Source: Halichondria panicea
Lineage: Eukaryota; Porifera; Demospongiae; Suberitida; Halichondriidae
Assembly: GCF_963675165.1 (NCBI RefSeq)
Contig: NC_087386.1
Location: forward strand, 856,931-920,930
DNA length: 64,000 nucleotides
Direction of reading: 5' to 3'
The notes below the pieces were generated by a model. That model worked only from the letters and a program-made list of their open reading frames with translations. It was not told where the DNA came from and did not search any database. Both the position numbers and the translations under genes were made by a program. Shown here piece by piece: positions 1 to 11,600 of this stretch (position 1 is the first letter of the stretch; each line of letters begins with the position of its first letter).

Positions 1-2407
1 GAGAGTAAGCTCAGCTCCCAAATTTCCACTACCGCTTGATCCCGCCACAAACTGCTGTCTTGAAGATGACACAGCACAGCAAGTCTGCACGGAACAAGCA
101 AATGCGTGTACACGTGTGTACAAACTGCATAAAATACAAAATTGTTATGAAATTCAATATTATTATGGTGAAATTCATTATGGTTTCGGTCAAGACAAAA
201 CTTGTGATGTTGATTTCCAAAAAACAAAGCAAAGTGATACTGCAGTACAAGTGAACTGTTTATAATAGTGGTCACCGTTTGACGGACCAACAGAAGCTGT
301 AATAGAGAGGTGGGCCTGCAAGTACAAGTCAAAACACGTGTTATGGAGACTTTGGGGCCCATTAACCAGGCTGTATTATAGAGGGTGGCCTGCTAACACA
401 GATCCTATGGAGACTTTGGGGCCCATTAACCAGGCTGTATTATAGAGGGTGGCCTGCTAACACAGATCCTATGGAGACTTTGGGGCCCATTAACCTGGCT
501 GAGAGTGACTGATTATTAGACATAGTTCATGGCACTGGATCTATCAAACTTTAATAACTACCGTCCATTCATCGTTAAATCTCAAAATTGATTGGAATTT
601 AATCAGGCCCTCTCTGTAAGACCTACACGTATGTAATGGTCTACACTCCATGCACAGTACCTGCAGATCATTCCGTGCCCTGAACTGCTGGACAGTGCTG
701 CAGCTGGTGAGGTCCCAGAGTCTCAGCGTCTTGTCCTCACTGGACTGTAGTACTCCCCTCTCCCCCTCCACCCACTCCAGCCCTGTCACAATGTTACGGG
801 TAGAGTACATTGAGGAGATGGACTTGCTCGTGTTGGTATCCCACAGACACACGGAGTTGTCACGTGACCCAGAGCACAGTAATTGAGGGAAATCTGTGTG
901 CGTGTGTGCATGTGTGTGTGTGTGTGTGTGTGTGTGTGGGGGGGGGGGGCATATTCAAATCACGCATGTGTGCATGTTATAACGTAGTTTTTATGCCAAA
1001 TACTTAGTCGTATGCAGAAAGGAAAACAAATAAATATTGCACCAATAGATAAGGCTAGGGAGTATACATTTCAGCACATGTAGTGTGTGAGTGGGTGTTT
1101 TAAGTTTGTGCAATCAAACAGGCAACATGTATAGGGAGGTTGTAGAGATTCTTGTGTTTACGTTCAATTCAAGGGCTAAGCTTCTACACCAACACCCTTG
1201 TGTACATGTAGCTCCAAACTTTCAGTTGAAGAGTTTCCCCTAATCCTGTGTAACAAGCTGACAAGGTTTAAAGTGGCCCTAACCGTTTAACTAAGTAAAA
1301 CCCATGCTTCCAACTTAATTATACCACTGGAATGCGAGAGCCAGCTCTTCCAGTGAAGTCGTTAATCTTTAATGGTATTACAAACTGCAGCTTGTAAGAT
1401 AACAAATAAGCCTTGTACACACAGTCGAGATAAAAACTCTTAACAGTCAAGGTACAAGCAATGAAAAAGTGTGAATTCCGTGTACTCCTAAAGGACAGTA
1501 GCTAGCTGTGTGGGCGGGGCATATTTGTTAACCAACACATTAACCTGTTAGAATTGTATCCCTGTAACTGTAAACACTTTGAAATTGAGCTACATAACAT
1601 ACATACTCCGCCAAACATCACTCCATTAATCAAGCACTCCACAACACACACACGCACACACACCACACACACACCTTCGCTGTGAGCCAGTGCAGTGACT
1701 CCTAGAGAGTGGGCCTGGAGAGTAGTGGTTGCCTCTGGGACAAGCGCATTATGATCATCAGACACAACAGTAGTTTCAGCGGCTTCTTCCGCTTTTTCCC
1801 GGGGCCAATTCCAGGCATAAATGGTGCGATCCCTCGATCCAGCATAAATCATTCCTCGTTTTTTACTGTAGATCACCTAGGAAAAACAAAGCGGGGATAT
1901 TAGTCAACTTGCGTGGTGTTATTTAACAATTGAGATGTATTATTTTCACTTTGGGACTGCATCCTTAGTGCCAACCAATCATACCTTGGTGATGTCTTTA
2001 GAGGGCCCCTTGAATCTGGCTCGCTTAATGTGCCGTGTCCACGAGTACAGTATGACATCCTACATCAAACATCAAAGAGGATACAGTGCAGTGAAATCAT
2101 GCACCAAGTTTGTCTTTTTTGTGTGGGAGGCACACATAATGTTAAGCAATATTACAGCCCTGAAGCTATTATAAATATGCCACAGGGAATTTTATACTCA
2201 GTGATTCTTTGGCACTCCTGCTGCAGGTTGAACACACACCTTATCTACACCTCCAGAGAAGAGCTCGTTGTCATTAGCTACACACAAGCTCTGAATGGGC
2301 TCAGTGTGCAGTGTGGAGGGGATGTCTTGGAACAGATCTTGAGTCTCTGCCTCCAAGTGTCCATTTCCATTGGCTTCAGCAGGGGCTTTAGAAAAGCTCC
2401 CACCCAT
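1..2407 (-). CDS. WDR31: WDR31-like WD40-repeat protein (3' partial)
   Basis: Five exons read on the minus strand: 2240-2407, 1985-2059, 1675-1876, 661-893 and 1-84, the last running out of the window. Frame is kept at every junction. WD-repeat ends are visible (VILYSWTR, RTIYAWNW, SVCLWDT, TLRLWDL), and the last exon (TCCAVSSSRQQFVAG then SGSGNLGAELTL) matches by memory the human WDR31 segment that follows the fourth blade. WDR31 is a beta-propeller protein linked to cilia and BBSome/IFT control (family knowledge). The start at 2407 gives MGGSFSK, which fits an N-myristoylation signal (Gly2, Ser6, Lys7); an upstream in-frame Met at 2467 would hide it. A tandem repeat lies in the intron 85-660. 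It is head-to-head with the caspase gene, 483 bp apart. Identity is fairly sure; lipidation is inference. Confidence 0.8.
342..506. repeat. 64-bp tandem repeat, about 2.5 copies
   Basis: Units start at 342, 406 and 470 and are almost identical (each begins TATGGAGACTTTGGGGCCCA); the third is cut short. It lies in the last visible WDR31 intron. The same words (gactttggggcccatt, tatagagggtggcctgct) recur at 24850-24940 and 26140-26225, so the unit belongs to a dispersed family. Confidence 0.85.
915..950. repeat. (TG)n followed by a G run
   Basis: Short TG microsatellite followed by about ten G. On the minus strand it becomes a C run and then a (CA)n tract just upstream of the WDR31 exon that ends at 893; the intron's AG lies at 894-895. 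Confidence 0.7.
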
Positions 2408-2890
2408 GATCTCTCCAATACAGGCTCTAACACTATTAACACTGCACACTATAGCACTGCACTGCACTATGGGCGTATTTCAAGATAATCCTAGTGCCTG
2501 GTGTGGACCACGCCTTTCTTCCCCACAGGTATAAAGGCGTGGTCTTGGAAGACTTTCGCACATGCGCACTAAACATTGGCCTAATAATAGATCTAACCCC
2601 TCCCACATGCATGCGATGCAAAGCAGCCTCTATTATTTATTTATTGAAACTCCTGATCTCTTAGCATATTGAAACCTAAAGCTTTCTGCTGTCTCATGCT
2701 GGATTTTCCCTAACCTGTCAAAATAAGATTCTGTAAGTTGATATCATTGTAACATTCTAATTATTAAAATAATAGACACAGTACTCCTAGCTAGCGACTA
2801 GGCTAGCACATTAGAATCTATAGGTACATAGCTCACTGTTTGCCAGCTTACTATAATTATATATCTGTTTCCTTTGACTAGAGTCGCAGG
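2408..2890. promoter_or_regulatory. Divergent promoter region of WDR31 and the caspase gene
   Basis: This 483-bp gap separates two head-to-head start codons. It holds a perfect 10-bp inverted repeat, CCACGCCTTT at 2508-2517 and AAAGGCGTGG at 2533-2542, with TATAAAGG at 2530-2537 inside its right half. The rest is AT-rich with no coding signal. A promoter role is inferred from position; start sites were not determined. Confidence 0.55.
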
Positions 2891-5800
2891 ATGAGTAATT
2901 TCCGAGTGGCACTGTTGCGTGTCAGCGAACAGCTAACCAACCAACAACTGGAATTTCTCAAGTTTCTAAGTCGGCCCATCCTCACTAACTCGCGTATTGA
3001 CAGAATTCGATCATCTCTCGATCTCTTTAATGCACTAGAGGAGAGAGGTAGACTCTCAGCAGAAAACACGGCCTTCCTACACCGAATGCTAGAGAGCACC
3101 GGTTATAATGAAGCACGTAGACAACTTATTGAATTTCCCCCTACTAGACCAGTAGAGATTGATCAAAATTTCCTCTTCTACGAGTGTCTTCTAAGGATTG
3201 CCATGGATTTAGAATCGGGCGAATTTGACAATATGAAGTACTACTTCAAAGACCAGCTCAAGCAGAATGTTCAGAGGATCTACACGGCCACAGAACTGTT
3301 CCAACTCCTTATTCAGAGGCAGATTATCCGGAATACTGATTTGAAGCAGCTCTATAATGCCCTTATTACAGCTGGTCGTGTAGATCTGTGCGATAAGGTG
3401 AATCAGTACATGCTGCAAGTTCAAAGACAACCTTACCAACAGCTCACAGGTTGGTGGTGGTGTTAGTGTAACTGCTCAGTGTATATAAGACTTGGTTTGT
3501 CTACATAATAGTCTTACGTTACAACACTGTGTGTACGTGTGCATTACTCACCTTGTCATGTGTTACAAGGGTCTTCCCCCTGGGTTTCCCCCCACTTCCC
3601 TGAGCATTCCACGGTACATTTCTAGGGATATAATCGTATCATTGTTGTCTGGTCATGTCATTAGCTGATCCCTTACATGGTAAATGCATGACAGCTATCA
3701 CCCATAATTATTATCAATGACATTATATGCCTCGGTATGCTCATGCACAGTGAGGTATAAGGTAGTGTGTTGTGTGTGTCTGTGTAGACTGCTTAAAAAG
3801 TGCAAGTAAGAGCTTCTAGTCATGTTTTCTTGTTCTTCAATTTGTGGATTTGCAAAATTAAAGTTGTGGTTAGTTTTGCTTACTTTGAAGGCCACCATTG
3901 CTGTCTCTTCTCTCGTGTATTAACATAGTCTGTTGATATAACTTATAATAGTTAGCTGTGCACTAGAACGCTAGTTATTGGTAGCTGCAAGTGAGGGAAG
4001 AGCTGCACTGTTTGGTGAAAATGTAGCAGCCAACTTTAAACTTTTGGTCACATTCTTGGCAGCAATCAGGGTCGATTGCGACATCCTTTGCAAATATTAA
4101 TAGCAGAAGTATTAGTTAGCTTCATGTGCTAGCTGTCCACTGAGGCACCAGCACCCGCGACACTTTCATTTTTCTTAGTGCCTTGCTAGCACAAAACCTT
4201 CACTATATTATATCCCCCTCTCTCTCTTTCTCTGTAGGTGGTGCTGTCCCCAACAGCCTGTACACTGGTGATCAACAACAACAACTGGGTCAACCAATGC
4301 AAGAGACTCCACTGAACGAATCAAATCCTCACCTATCTCGTATCGATAGCTACTCCTCCTCCTCATCCCTCTCACCCCTCTCCCCTGTCAGCAGAGCAGG
4401 GTCCGGGGCGTCCACCCTGGGATCCATGGGAGTGCCTGATATTACCTCTCCACCCTCTGGTGTTGGGAGCCTCCCTAGCCAACCGAGTATGGACTCATCA
4501 CAGCACCAATTCATTGCCAGTAATGGACAATCCTTCACAGCAAACAGAAGACAGTTATCACCTGCACATCAAGGGAATGCAGTAGTGAACAATGGAGTAC
4601 AGCATATTCCTCAGAATAACCCACAGCCCATGTATGGACAACGTTCTACACAAGACGACACGCGTTACCAAGGTGTACACCCTGAGAGTCAACAGTATTA
4701 TTCGCAATCTACAGGCCAGCCGTCACAGACAAATTATGGAGTCATAAACCCAAACACACAACAGTCCAATTATGGACATCAACACCCGGAGAGCCAGCCG
4801 TCCTATCCTGTTCACCCAGTGAGTCAGCCATCCTATCCTGTGAGTCACCCATACTATCCTGTACAATCCCCGCCTTCTACACAAAGTCCCGCGTTTCATG
4901 TCGGAGAAGAACCTTTGCAGTATTCACAACCTCCGTATTTGGCTGCTGTTTTCAACATGGAAGAGGAGAAACAACAGCAATCTCGGAATCAGCAACTGCA
5001 GTCCGAACTCGCACGTAAAGACAGTGAACTAAGAATGAAAGAAGACAATATCATGCAGTACCAAACCCAACTCATGGGCATGCAAGCAAGAATCAACTCT
5101 GTGGCCGATCAGCACCAGGGCAAAGAGAGAGAGTACGAACAAAAGATCTCTGAACTTGAAACGCTTTTGAAGCGGATGACAAATGAAGCTGAGCTGCAGA
5201 GAAAAGAAATGCAAACTGTCCACCAACAGTTGCAAGTTGCCAACCCACAGTCGGCACAAGACGATGACGACTATTACAAAATGAGTCGAAGTCCCCACGG
5301 TGTTTGCTTAATCGTTAACAACTACGAATTCCACCATTCTGACCCTGACAAACAACACCCTCGCAGAAATGGAGCAGATGTTGACGTACACAACCTTACA
5401 CAGACCTTCAAATACCTTCGTTACAAAGTTGAAGTCATGGAAAATCTATCCTCCACTCAAATGAAAGAAGAATTGCTCCGTATGGCCAACCGAAGCCACG
5501 CCCAGTACGACAGTTTCATATGTTGCATTCTGACCCACGGGGAGCAAGGTGTCGTACACGGATCAGATTGTGAAGCTGTTAACTTGAACGATCTAGCTGG
5601 AGTCATGAAGATGTGTCCCTCTCTCTTCGGAAAGCCAAAGCTGTTTTTCGTACAAGCCTGTCGGGGAGACCAAGAGACCAAAGGATTTGACCTCCCTGAA
5701 CGTGACACAGGGGGTGGTCCTTATCATAACACGATCCCACAAGAGGCCGACTTCTATTTTGGATTTGCCACACCCACAGGAAGCTCTGCATATCGTAGTC

Positions 5801-6009
5801 GTCGCTATGGTTCGTGGTTCATATCTGAAGTATGCCAAGTGTTTATCAAGCATTCGTATACGCACGACCTCGGGGCCATGATGGTAAAGGTCAACAAAAG
5901 GGTGTCTGATGCGTACACCAAGGACGGGTACAAGCAAGCACCTGAGTCTGTGAATCGTCTTCGATTTCAAGTTCACTTCTTCCGATTTATCAAAGGCATT
6001 GGCCATTGA
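2891..6009 (+). CDS. Initiator-type caspase with two death effector domains and a long Q-rich/coiled-coil linker
   Basis: Two exons, 2891-3449 and 4238-6009 (phase 1 junction), give 776 residues. Residues about 5-80 and 95-175 are two helical death effector domains. Residues about 190-415 are low-complexity, rich in Q, S, P and Y. Residues about 425-525 are charged heptad-like sequence, a likely coiled coil. The caspase fold follows from about 535: catalytic His in LTHGEQG near residue 619 and catalytic Cys in the QACRG pentapeptide near residue 660; Asp residues in a linker (LPERDTGGG) could be the large/small subunit cleavage site. The small-subunit substrate loop is visible (YRSRRYGSWF). 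Caspase-8/10 type proteases are activated by induced proximity on FADD-like adaptors (family knowledge). Both catalytic residues are present, so it is probably active. The linker length is unusual compared with human caspase-8 (479 residues). Confidence 0.88.
3450..4237 (+). other. Single intron of the caspase gene
   Basis: 788 bp with GT-AG ends; the acceptor follows a long pyrimidine run (tctctctttctctgtag). It separates the DED exon from the exon holding linker and protease, so exon skipping could yield a DED-only product. No other coding signal seen. Confidence 0.75.
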
Positions 6010-6284
6010 ACTAACTGTGTAGAGTCTGTGTGCATAGAGCGTACCAAGTATTGTTGTATGTGGCATGTTTATATAATTACTCAATATATATATATTTTTT
6101 GTGTTCTAGCTGTATCTCACTTTAATTTTTTGGCACTTACATAATTATTACTATAAAATTACTATGATTGTATGATTATCCCTCGTTTGTTTTCCATTGA
6201 AACAATTTTTATCGAAAAAAAAAATTAATGTTTGAATTAGCAGTTAATACAAAATTAATGAATGAGCATAATTATAATACTTAG

Positions 6285-8548
6285 TCAGTCCATAGCTATG
6301 TTTCTAGCTTGTTCTGTTATATCCCTAGCCACTTCAGGGTCCAGTAGTTCCTTTACCTGCAGAGAGACAGAGAGAGAGAAAATTAAAAGTATTTGATACA
6401 TACGTGCCTGTTATACAATCATTGTGTATACAAATGCCATTTTAAGGTTGTAATGTGTAGTCATGATAACGAAAACCTGGTCATAATACATGTGCTAATG
6501 GTCAGGGTTATCTGTAAGGTAAGATTATAAGTCAGACTTTATACTGAGCTTAAAAACAAGGTGTGCTTAAAAACATATAATTATTAAGCCATGCGGGTTA
6601 CAACACTGACCTGGTATTTGAGTGATGATTCATATGTGTACTGGACAGTAGTGTCGAACAACAAAATTCTTTGTTGGGCTAGAGCGAGAATACAGTTTCT
6701 TAGCCTAGCGATAATCTCCCTCTCTTCCATCTTTATAGCCTCCTCTTTAGCGGGCTTAGCGTCAGAGACGGTGGGAGTATGAAACCTCATCTGTGGTTGC
6801 TGATGATCGTCTGATACTTTAGTGGTGATCCAGATGTAACCATTGTTACCTAAGATGATGCTCGCTCCACAGAGCAGGTTGTGGAAGTGGTTCTTACATT
6901 GTTTAACGAGGGAGGGGGGTACTGTTACCAGGGTACCTTGACACAGCTGTGTAGGGGGGAAGGTTTCACTCAGTTGATAAATGTAGGCGATAAATTGCTA
7001 AAACACACTTTTTAACTGCTCACACTAGATATAAATACTCTCTAGAGGGAAATAATTATTTTCTAGACTGTGTAAGCTTTTACTTTTTTCACTCTAAATA
7101 TCCGATATCCTCACCTTGCCGTACTTGAGGCTGCGTGTGTGCAGGGACAGAGACCCATCATGGTACACCTGCTGTACCTCAGCCTGAGAGGGAAGAGAAC
7201 ACAATCACACAATATCAGTTTTTCAGCTTTGGGGAGGACGACAATGAATATAATTATGCATGTGCTAATGGCAGTCAAAGGTGGAAAAAAATTCCGGAGT
7301 GAACCCCTGAAATTTTCTGATTATCTTTCGTTAATTTAATTATAGTAGGCTGGGGGAATTCCTACATGAGTGTGGATGCTTCGTAGAAATTGCATGTTTG
7401 ACATTAAATGAGGTCATGTATACTCACACTGATGAGGTCACCTTCTTTGAAGTACTCTCTCATCATGAGCTCATCCTGTACTCCACGCCGCCTCAACACA
7501 CCCCCAGGCAAGTTGACAGAGGAGAGCAGGAGCACTGAGTCCAGCCGAGAGTACGTGGACACCTTCCAACGTTTCTGCTGCACCTAATGCAGGGACAAGA
7601 GTAAATTATAACCACGTATGATACAGCATCTACAGTCACGTATGTCGTATGTTGTATATATATATAGTAAGTGGGGAACAGTGGGGGGGGAATTTATTTA
7701 GCAGAGCTTGCAGAATAGATTGATCGAAACATAACTGTAAATATCTGCTGTGTTGTAACCATGTATTAAGCAATACCCTGAGGGGTGTTAGTCATACCTC
7801 AGTGATTCTTCCAACAACCACATCCCCAACTTCACCATTGTACCTATAGTGATCAAACATGTTAGTTTGTACCATATCACCCTATGACCTCATGATAGGT
7901 CATAGGGTAACGAATGAGGTAAGTGCTTTGTCATCTGCTATAGTGACTGTGACTAATAGGAATGACCTTGATTTGAGTGGTTTCACATAAATGAGCAGGT
8001 TGACTCTCTCCACTACACCAGCAACAGATGCCAACAGTTTCCCGTCCTCAGCATATGTACCATGGCCCCTGTCCAAAAATAGATAATGTGTGTACAGTGT
8101 TTTCAGTAGTACATGCAGCCAGGGGTTCCCAGCTGAACAACACAAGCAGGGGTTTTCCTAGTACAATACCCGTGCAAGCACAGGGATTACATGGGCTAGG
8201 GGTTTTCCCAGTACAATACATTACATGTTGCTAGGGGTTTTCCCAGCAGGGGGTTTTCCCATTACATGTATACACAAGCAGTTTTCAATCAATCAATGAA
8301 CAGCTTGTAGAGTATACAGAATAAACAATAACCACTGTACGACTATAATCCCTGTACGATGCATCGGGCCTGGGGGCAATCGTCTCTATAATAAAGGCCA
8401 GGCAATTATTATAGTGTGAGTGTGGAAGCATGCATGGGGCTGTAAGTAGACAATATCATCATCGATACCTCATGAAGTCTGTATCTGTGGTGATTACATC
8501 GCCAGGGGCCACGAAATGCAAGTGTCTTGACTCTTCATCCACTTCCAT
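6285..8548 (-). CDS. EXOSC2: Exosome complex component RRP4 (EXOSC2)
   Basis: Seven exons: 8469-8548, 7967-8068, 7798-7843, 7428-7583, 7115-7183, 6611-6946 and 6285-6356, giving 286 residues (human about 293). Near-identical blocks to RRP4 are VAPGDVITTDT, then GHGTY, SVAG.VERVN (N-terminal barrel), GEVGDVVVGRI and QQKRWKV with SRLDSVLLLSS (S1 domain), LHTRSLKYGK, and LGNNGYIWI (KH-like region). RRP4 is one of three S1/KH cap subunits of the nine-subunit RNA exosome, which guides RNA into the exonuclease in nucleus and cytoplasm (family knowledge). The start at 8548 is the only in-frame ATG; the N-terminus is a little shorter than in human. The acceptor at 6947 was chosen over one 5' of it because it restores the KLCQGTL continuity. 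Confidence 0.93.
8110..8270. repeat. Irregular tandem repeat in an EXOSC2 intron
   Basis: The word aggggttttccca(g) recurs at least four times with connecting words tacaatac and cattacatg. Unit length varies, so it is a decayed minisatellite. Confidence 0.7.
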
Positions 8549-8674
8549 TGCTGCATGCCACGTGGGTGTCTTTGCTAGTTTGATTGCAGTATTTGTTTTC
8601 CACGACCCTTTACCTACTGTTACCAGACAGAGGACACAGAGGAGACAGAGAAGAGAGCAGCTAGCTAGCTAGCT
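8549..8674. promoter_or_regulatory. Divergent promoter of EXOSC2 and COG7 with a CACGTG E-box
   Basis: Only 126 bp separate the two start codons. A CACGTG site at 8559-8564, within GCCACGTGGGT, lies 10 nt upstream of the EXOSC2 ATG. A run of CTAGCTAGCTAGCTA directly precedes the COG7 ATG. No obvious TATA box is seen. The same 11-mer occurs at the same distance from the DNTTIP2 start. Confidence 0.65.
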
Positions 8675-11600
8675 ATGGACTTGAGCCGTTTTTCTGATGA
8701 GAATTTTGAGGTCAAGGAGTGGGTGAATGGAGCTCTCAATACACACAAAGACAAACAGACATCTGTAGATGTAGGTCACCTTAAATACTTATTATTTTAA
8801 TACTTTGCACGAGCTCTTTCTTGAATGCGTACATTACTGTGCCTGATACAGGTACATGCATCGACCTTAGTCATGAAGCTGCAGTTGTTCATTCAAGAAC
8901 TAAACAAGTCAGTTGAAGATACAAGTATGCAGATGCTCAACAACCTTCCTCGGTAGGTGCCGTTGTATAACAACGTGTCCATTGTCACGTGACCTATCTA
9001 CGTACGTAGGGTGTTACGAGATGTAGAGTCCGTGAGACAAGAAGCTAGTCTACTCAACGAGCAGATGATGGTCGTCAAAGAGGACATTAAACGAGTAAGC
9101 TCTGTCTCCACTTCTCCCACACACACACACACATACACACACGCCCACACTCACCGCCCTCACACAGGTGGAGAGTGATACCGCCCACTCGATGCAGACG
9201 CTAGTGGAGCTGGACAGAGTGAAGCAACGCATGCTACTATCACAGACTGCTCTACAAGAAGCCGACAACTGGACCACCCTCTCAGAGAATGTGGAGGAGG
9301 TCTTTGCCACTGGAGATATTCAGCAGGTGTGTATAATTAAACACATGGAGGTATGTCCCCATTCACCTCGTCTTAGAAATTTTCAGAATTGCTATATAAT
9401 TAAATGATATACAACTAGAGGCATTGTATATACCATCAATATAATTATATTGGTTCAACTGTGTAGATTGCTGAGAAGCTGGCTGGGATGCAGCAGAGCT
9501 TGGTAAGACTCGTGTTGAACCTTGTACCTGTATGATACCTCATGTAACTTGTTTAGAATGTGCTCCATGATGTACCGGACTATCAGGACAGAAAACATGT
9601 ACTGGAGGCACTAAAAAACAGATTAGAAGCTCTCGTTTCGCCAAAACTTGTGGCAGCATTCAATTCTCATACTCTAGGTGAGTTTAAGTCCGTACCCCAC
9701 CCATCACACTCTCCACACCTCACACACACACCGCCCCCTCCACAGACGAGGCTCGGAACTACGTGCAGGTATTTCTGGACATAGAGAGATACTCACAACT
9801 AAAGGGACTCTACACTGGTTGTCACAAGGTGGGTCATAACGAGAACGTAATATCGCACTTACTGGAAGTTGTCTTTCCTTGTTCTGACCAGCTACTAAAT
9901 ACACTTTCATGTTTAAAGCTGCTCAAGTCATGTGTTTTGATCTAGAGTTTTGGTAGGGTATTGCCAGGCTAACACACGTTTCTGACTAGTACTCCGTGTG
10001 ACTCTTTACCTGTGTGCCCAGGCCAGCATTCATGAGTTATGGACTGAGCAACAAGACAACAAGAGACCTCTCTCCGGCACTGTCTCCTGTTTCTATGATG
10101 AGCTACTCACCAAGTGGCGCAAAGAGGTGAGGGAGGGAGAGAAGAAAACTTGAAACTTACACTACCAAATTTACTACCAAACTTATTAGGTAGAAGTTTA
10201 GCTATCAATTGTGGAACCTTCGAATATTGGGAATTTAAAATTGCTTCGAGCATGCCGTTTGTTGTATCTCCTCCCAGTTCTCGTGGTGTAGTCAGGTGTT
10301 TCCGGAGCCCCTCCCACTTCTCTCAGTTGTGTTTGCACAAGGGCTTGACTCTGTACCACTTGGACGCTGCCTAGCAACAGTCGAGGGACAGCGTGACGGA
10401 CTGAACATGCTCATTGAGCTCAGACAGGTGAGAGAAATCATCACTGCACATGTACCATACTGCGTACATAAAATTATTTATAAACAAGTTTTTGCTTATA
10501 CCACTTACATCTTCAACTGATGTTTGGAGACCAAAAATAAGTATCCTTAAACATGCCAAAAAAGAGTTGAACTAGATTTATCTCAGATAATGCAATAATG
10601 GTAAGTTGATTTTCCACATTCACATTGTACCCCTTCCAGGCTTCCATGCGGTTCACTCAGGGTCTTGAGCAAGCCTTGTCCTCCATGGAAGACTTGAATG
10701 GAGTGTTTGTATTTGTAGAGGCTGTACACTCTCCCTACTGTCAGCTGCTCGTCAAGTACCCTGCCATGGAGACACAGCTACTTAAACACCAGCTACACGC
10801 CCTACAAGTGGTGAGGATAATTATATCTCTTTCTTCTCACTAAAACCCCCATTTTCTCCAATGAATACATGTACATGTATGTTGTGATGTGTTTAGTTAC
10901 GTACATGCACTGTCGTTGGTCATGTGACTATGTTGTTGTGTCATGTGACTCACAGTCGTCACTGGAGGGAGTGGAAGAGACCGTGTCTGCGATTACTGCG
11001 TCAGTGTCTCAGCTGTTTGTGATCACAGGCCATGGTCTGGAGCGATGCATGCAGCTAACGGAGGGATGGGGGCTGCCTGGTCTCATCAGAACCCTCGAGG
11101 TTTGTGAGTCTCTGTATCTCTCAGTATACTCTCAGTATACTAGTGTAAGTCTCTGTATTATCTCAGTATACTAGTGTAAGTCTCTGTACTCTCTCAGTAT
11201 ACTAGTCTTATGTGCACGTGTGCTGTATGTACTGTAGGTCCCTTTTGTTTGATTGTAAGACCATCAATTTATGTAGTAGCAGTCAGACTGGCTATGGTGG
11301 CATCAGTATCTATCACGTATAACTTTGTTCCCTGTGTGTACGTGTGCATTACAGACCCTGTTGACTCAGTACGTGGCAAAGGTGTCCAGTAGCATGCATC
11401 AGATACGCAGGGGGTGTGGTCTGGAAGTAGGCGTGGCCAGTCAGGGGGAGGAGTGGACTAACTTGCAGCACGCCTTTAGGCTCATTCAAACCTGTGGTAA
11501 TTAAATCTGTGTCTGCTGTTATTCGGTACATTTGTCGCCAAGTAGGTACATGTATGTTGTTGTTTTTTGCTCATAATTAAATAGCAAAACGATTAAAGTA

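Noticed and set aside
5593-6084. 163-codon open frame antisense to the caspase domain
   Set aside because: It mirrors the codon pattern of a clearly coding strand and resembles no protein; an antisense shadow.
6941-6995. Extended 5' end of EXOSC2 exon 6 adding an 18-residue insertion
   Set aside because: An open frame exists, but the acceptor at 6947 with its pyrimidine run restores the conserved KYGK-L.QG.LV continuity.
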